Source of the DNA: Nitzschia sp. pyKryTriq1
Lineage: Eukaryota > Bacillariophyta > Bacillariophyceae > Bacillariales > Bacillariaceae
Direction: 5' to 3'
DNA length: 64,000 nt
NCBI GenBank assembly: GCA_956465555.1
Contig: OY101115.1
Location: 806,001-870,000, forward strand
How positions within the stretch are numbered: position 1 is the stretch's first letter; the number at the start of each line of letters is the position of its first letter. Below the pieces are notes generated by a model. The model had not been told where the DNA came from. It was given only the letters and a program-made list of their open reading frames with translations, and made no database searches. Made by a program: the position numbers and the translations under genes. This document shows positions 61,287-64,000 of this stretch, in pieces.

Positions 61287-62021
61287 ATGAGAGGAATATC
61301 ACTAAAGCTGATCGTCTGCTCGAGTCTTTTCGGCCTGATCAGCGCTGCTTGGGTGGGCAGTCCATTATTGTCACTGCAGCGGGGTGTTTCGACGACGACA
61401 GCCAGATCCCTCCATCGAACATTGTTGTCGGCTACTCCTACCATTGAAGACAGTGAAACCAAAGCCCAACAGCCACTCTGGACAGCCAATGATGTTGCAC
61501 AGTTCGCGGAAGAAAGGGGTGTCATAATTTCCTTCACGACTTTGGGGCCAGGATACCGGGCAGTTGCTCGTGCCAAGCACGACGAAAGCATGATATTGGG
61601 TTACGTCGAAGGATTTATCAGGCCTGCAGGGCAAATTCTACATCTAGACAAAATGGAAGTCTTCAAGAAAATGGTGGAACGAGTCAAAGCTCAAAAGCCG
61701 GATGCGTTGAATTTCGGTGGTATCAGCTTTGCTATTGGCTTGCTGCTGGGCTACACGTGTTTGTTGTATGGAAAAGAAAAAGGGTGTAATTCATCAGAAT
61801 TCCTCGCCATTGACGATGAAGAATTTCAACACAAAAGGCTCGTTCGTTACTATACAAGAGTTGGGTTTCGTGTAGTCAAATATGTGGGTGATGATATCAC
61901 AGATGTGCCGGCTCGATTAGTCTGGGGAGGTTGCGGGACGCTCATGAAGGAAGATATTGATGTTTTGCTACGAAAGTGGGCAAATCTGCTGGAAGTGATG
62001 AAGACGAGAACAAAAACGTAA
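61287..62021 (+). CDS. GNAT-like conserved protein with organelle presequence
   Basis: 244 aa, ATG at 61287 (upstream frame from 61083 begins with GTG or TTG-type codon). A signal peptide (LKLIVCSSLFGLISAAW) precedes a Ser/Thr/Arg-rich transit-like stretch. The folded part has IISFTTLGPGYRAVARA and, after a membrane-like Gly-rich helix (FGGISFAIGLLLGYTCLL), the end block SSEFLAIDDEEFQHKRLVRYYTRVGFRVVKYVGDD, which resembles the C-terminal half of GNAT acetyltransferases, and PARLVWGGCGTLM. Related plastid proteins of unknown function occur in plants and algae. An acetyltransferase role is inferred; the acetyl-CoA loop is not clear. Confidence 0.7.
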   Translation: MRGISLKLIVCSSLFGLISAAWVGSPLLSLQRGVSTTTARSLHRTLLSATPTIEDSETKAQQPLWTANDVAQFAEERGVIISFTTLGPGYRAVARAKHDESMILGYVEGFIRPAGQILHLDKMEVFKKMVERVKAQKPDALNFGGISFAIGLLLGYTCLLYGKEKGCNSSEFLAIDDEEFQHKRLVRYYTRVGFRVVKYVGDDITDVPARLVWGGCGTLMKEDIDVLLRKWANLLEVMKTRTKT

Positions 62022-62131
62022 AATGGACCGTATAAAATTTTCTTCTAATACAGCTTGACGCTGAACCAATGCTCCTTGTACCGGTAGATCTTTAACTCTT
62101 GACACCAAACAAACCTGAATCTTCCATGACT

Positions 62132-64000
62132 CTACCTTTTTCGCTTCGAAAAGATGCTCTGTACGTCCTTCATCATATTGTATGCCGAGGATGGAGCGGC
62201 TCGTCGGGCCAACATTTCGGGTACGCCTGGGGAGAATAAATGTGTCACATTCGTCAACTCACAGACTGAATGATCGGCGTTCGCTGGTCGAAACAGTAAG
62301 ACACCTAGCAGCATTTCGCTTCGGATCGTATTTGCGGCTGGAGACTTGTGCTCCCCACTGTTATCCTCAAAGACACTACGAATGACTGTCATGTAGGATC
62401 CAGGGGCCGAAGTGAGCGGTTTTGAGTAGGATAAACTCAGCGTTTCAATCGCCGTAGGAAGCAATTTTAGCTTGTTCAATGCTTTGACCATCTTACAATC
62501 TCCTGCAAAGCCGAAGAGACTCATCTCTTCAGTGGTGTCGAGTCCCTCTTGTATCTTGACTAGGTCCTGACGGCCCTGGCTCAACTTGTTATATTCCTTG
62601 ATCCGCGAAGAATCCATCATATACTCCACAAGTTCTCTTGGGGACGTATCAATCAGGCATCTTGCCTTGACGACGGGCCAGTCGCTTCCAAAACCAGTAT
62701 GCCCAATGTCTCCCGTCCAAACAAGAATATCGTGGCCATGAGGAGCGTTCCAGGGCGAAACTGGCCACTCGTCAAGTCGATTGTCTTCGAGTGAAGTAGT
62801 CTTATACTTGGCAAGAACACGCTCTGTATCTTTCGTAGGCTTGAACCGATTCGATTCATCAACTGCGATGCGATAGCCGAGCTTACACAAATTTTTCAGT
62901 ATGGGGGTAATGTTGTTGTCGACAAATATCAATCCATTTGGCTTCGATAGCTTGTTGGGTTCCCCTGAGACGGAGAGAGATCGTTCACGGGCAAGATCTT
63001 CCTCAGGAATATCTAAATCATCGGCACGCATGAAGGAATCAAGTCGCCCCACACACGGGTCAGTAGATGCACGCGGACGTAGGGGCTTGGCACTCGATGG
63101 TTCGAGTTGAACCAATTCGTTAGTTTCTGTGCCGAGAGGTCTGTTATCAAGACTTGAGTCGGCACTGAGATCGCTAGTCTGAGACTGGAATACACGAAAA
63201 TCTGCACGCGTCGTAGTGTCCGGACTCGATGAACTATCCCCCTGCATTTGCTGAATGGATTCGATGAGAGCTTGAGATGCCCGTAGTGCATCCATCTGAA
63301 GTCGGCTCAGCTGTGCCTTGGTATCATCGAGCTCCTTCAGGTCGCGTCGTAACCGGTGTTCCGTTAAAACCAAGGCCTTTTGAAGCTTAAGGATTTCATT
63401 TTGAGCTTCGCCAACACGCTGGTAAATCGTATTTGCCCGTGCCTTTGTTGCTTCGGCTTCCAAGTGAACTTCTTCGAGATGCGCCTGGTGGTTCGCGAGA
63501 CGTAAATTCTGTTCCTGTATCCAGTCTAATGCCTCGTTGTTTTGCGACGACCTAGTAGGACGAGCTTTAAATGGAGAGATTCCTTCACCATTCCAACTTC
63601 CTCTTCGGCTTCTACGCTGTTCCTTTCTCACTCGCCGCTCTTCAATTTTGCCTCTGACTTTGTGGATTAATCGACCACCGCTTGGTCTCCATCGTCGGTT
63701 GCCTTGATTTTCAGAATTTGCTGCGTCCTCTTGCGATGGTTCCCCAGTTGCCGGGGGTGCCAAAGCTTCCAGAATAGTAGGATCACTAGATATCGCTCCC
63801 AGTGACCTCGAGCGTGACAACGATAGTCCAGGATGTCTTGGCGCATTTCCGCTTTGATCTGAAGGTTGACCATCGATCGGAACATGATCTAGACGTGATG
63901 GAAACAAATCCAAAGCCGCCAATTCTTCATCTGAGAGTTGTGTGACATTGGAAGTGGTTGCACTCGTCGTCGCTACTGGGCTGGGTAAATAAGGGACAAA
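62132..64000 (-). CDS. START-like lipid-transfer domain protein, partial
   Basis: The frame is open to the right edge of the window, so the N-terminus is missing; the visible part is 622 residues and ends at 62132. Order: a basic Ser/Arg-rich region, a coiled coil of about 90 residues (EEVHLEAEATKA...), a Ser/Thr-rich linker, then a C-terminal domain of about 220 residues with WPVVKARCLIDTSPRELVEYMMDSSRIKEYNKL, and a closing THLFSPGVPEMLARRAAPSSAYNMM. The layout of strands and last helix fits the START/StAR fold that binds a lipid in a closed cavity. Membrane tethering through the coiled coil is possible. The START call rests on pattern reading, not on a search. Confidence 0.75.
   Translation of the reverse strand, partial: FVPYLPSPVATTSATTSNVTQLSDEELAALDLFPSRLDHVPIDGQPSDQSGNAPRHPGLSLSRSRSLGAISSDPTILEALAPPATGEPSQEDAANSENQGNRRWRPSGGRLIHKVRGKIEERRVRKEQRRSRRGSWNGEGISPFKARPTRSSQNNEALDWIQEQNLRLANHQAHLEEVHLEAEATKARANTIYQRVGEAQNEILKLQKALVLTEHRLRRDLKELDDTKAQLSRLQMDALRASQALIESIQQMQGDSSSSPDTTTRADFRVFQSQTSDLSADSSLDNRPLGTETNELVQLEPSSAKPLRPRASTDPCVGRLDSFMRADDLDIPEEDLARERSLSVSGEPNKLSKPNGLIFVDNNITPILKNLCKLGYRIAVDESNRFKPTKDTERVLAKYKTTSLEDNRLDEWPVSPWNAPHGHDILVWTGDIGHTGFGSDWPVVKARCLIDTSPRELVEYMMDSSRIKEYNKLSQGRQDLVKIQEGLDTTEEMSLFGFAGDCKMVKALNKLKLLPTAIETLSLSYSKPLTSAPGSYMTVIRSVFEDNSGEHKSPAANTIRSEMLLGVLLFRPANADHSVCELTNVTHLFSPGVPEMLARRAAPSSAYNMMKDVQSIFSKRKR

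Overview
The window reads as nuclear DNA of a diatom, probably a pennate one; this is inference from gene content, with no search run. The signs are short GT-AG introns (41 to about 170 bases), secreted trypsin-like proteases with Pro/Ser/Thr-rich repeat tails, a membrane-anchored LRR protein with a cytosolic N-terminus, several signal peptides ending in a Phe- or Leu-type plastid motif (ATSF, GFF, HALAP), a PAM68-like photosystem II assembly factor, and an ovothiol synthase. No prokaryotic operon, CRISPR array, rRNA or tRNA was found. Genes lie on both strands and are separated by 0.1 to 1.3 kb spacers. Many spacers are packed with GTAC/GGTACC/ACCGGT palindromes and CTAG/GAGA tracts.

Layout. 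0-7 kb: the end of a coiled-coil protein, an RNI-type LRR protein, a protein kinase with a large N-lobe insert, a spacer holding a possible MITE, and a two-exon Ctr copper transporter. 7-13 kb: two trypsin-like proteases of very different architecture (one uninterrupted ORF with tandem-repeat tail, one split by three introns with tiny exons), plus two coding remnants. One remnant is unidentified; the other is ABC-transporter debris filled with 12- and 13-bp tandem repeats. 14-26 kb: a protein with two kinase domains, an amidoligase-like enzyme carrying ubiquitin-binding motifs, a dithiol glutaredoxin, a presequence-bearing pirin, an LRR type II membrane protein, a mitochondrial-carrier-family protein and a 94-aa membrane protein. 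26-34 kb: one very large multi-PHD/extended-PHD chromatin protein in three exons.

34-47 kb: a plastid-type group (PPR protein divergent from PAM68, then an EamA transporter), an FMN reductase, an OsmC protein, ALG8 of N-glycan assembly, and a bacterial-type monomeric isocitrate dehydrogenase with a mitochondrial-looking presequence. 48-64 kb: a membrane RING-H2 ubiquitin ligase, a PPP phosphatase, DNA polymerase eta with several PCNA-binding-like motifs, the ovothiol synthase OvoA, a stand-alone copy of OvoA's methyltransferase domain directly downstream, another methyltransferase, a GNAT-like presequence protein, and a START-like protein that runs off the right edge.

Most genes are unrelated housekeeping or signalling genes. 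Real functional links are suggested for OvoA with its methyltransferase duplicate, for PPR/PAM68/EamA as plastid genes, and loosely for a redox theme (glutaredoxin, pirin, FMN reductase, OsmC, OvoA). The best candidate for an undescribed system is the amidoligase at 17.2-18.6 kb, which joins three ubiquitin-interacting motifs, an NZF zinc finger, a COOH-NH2 ligase core and a C2H2 finger.
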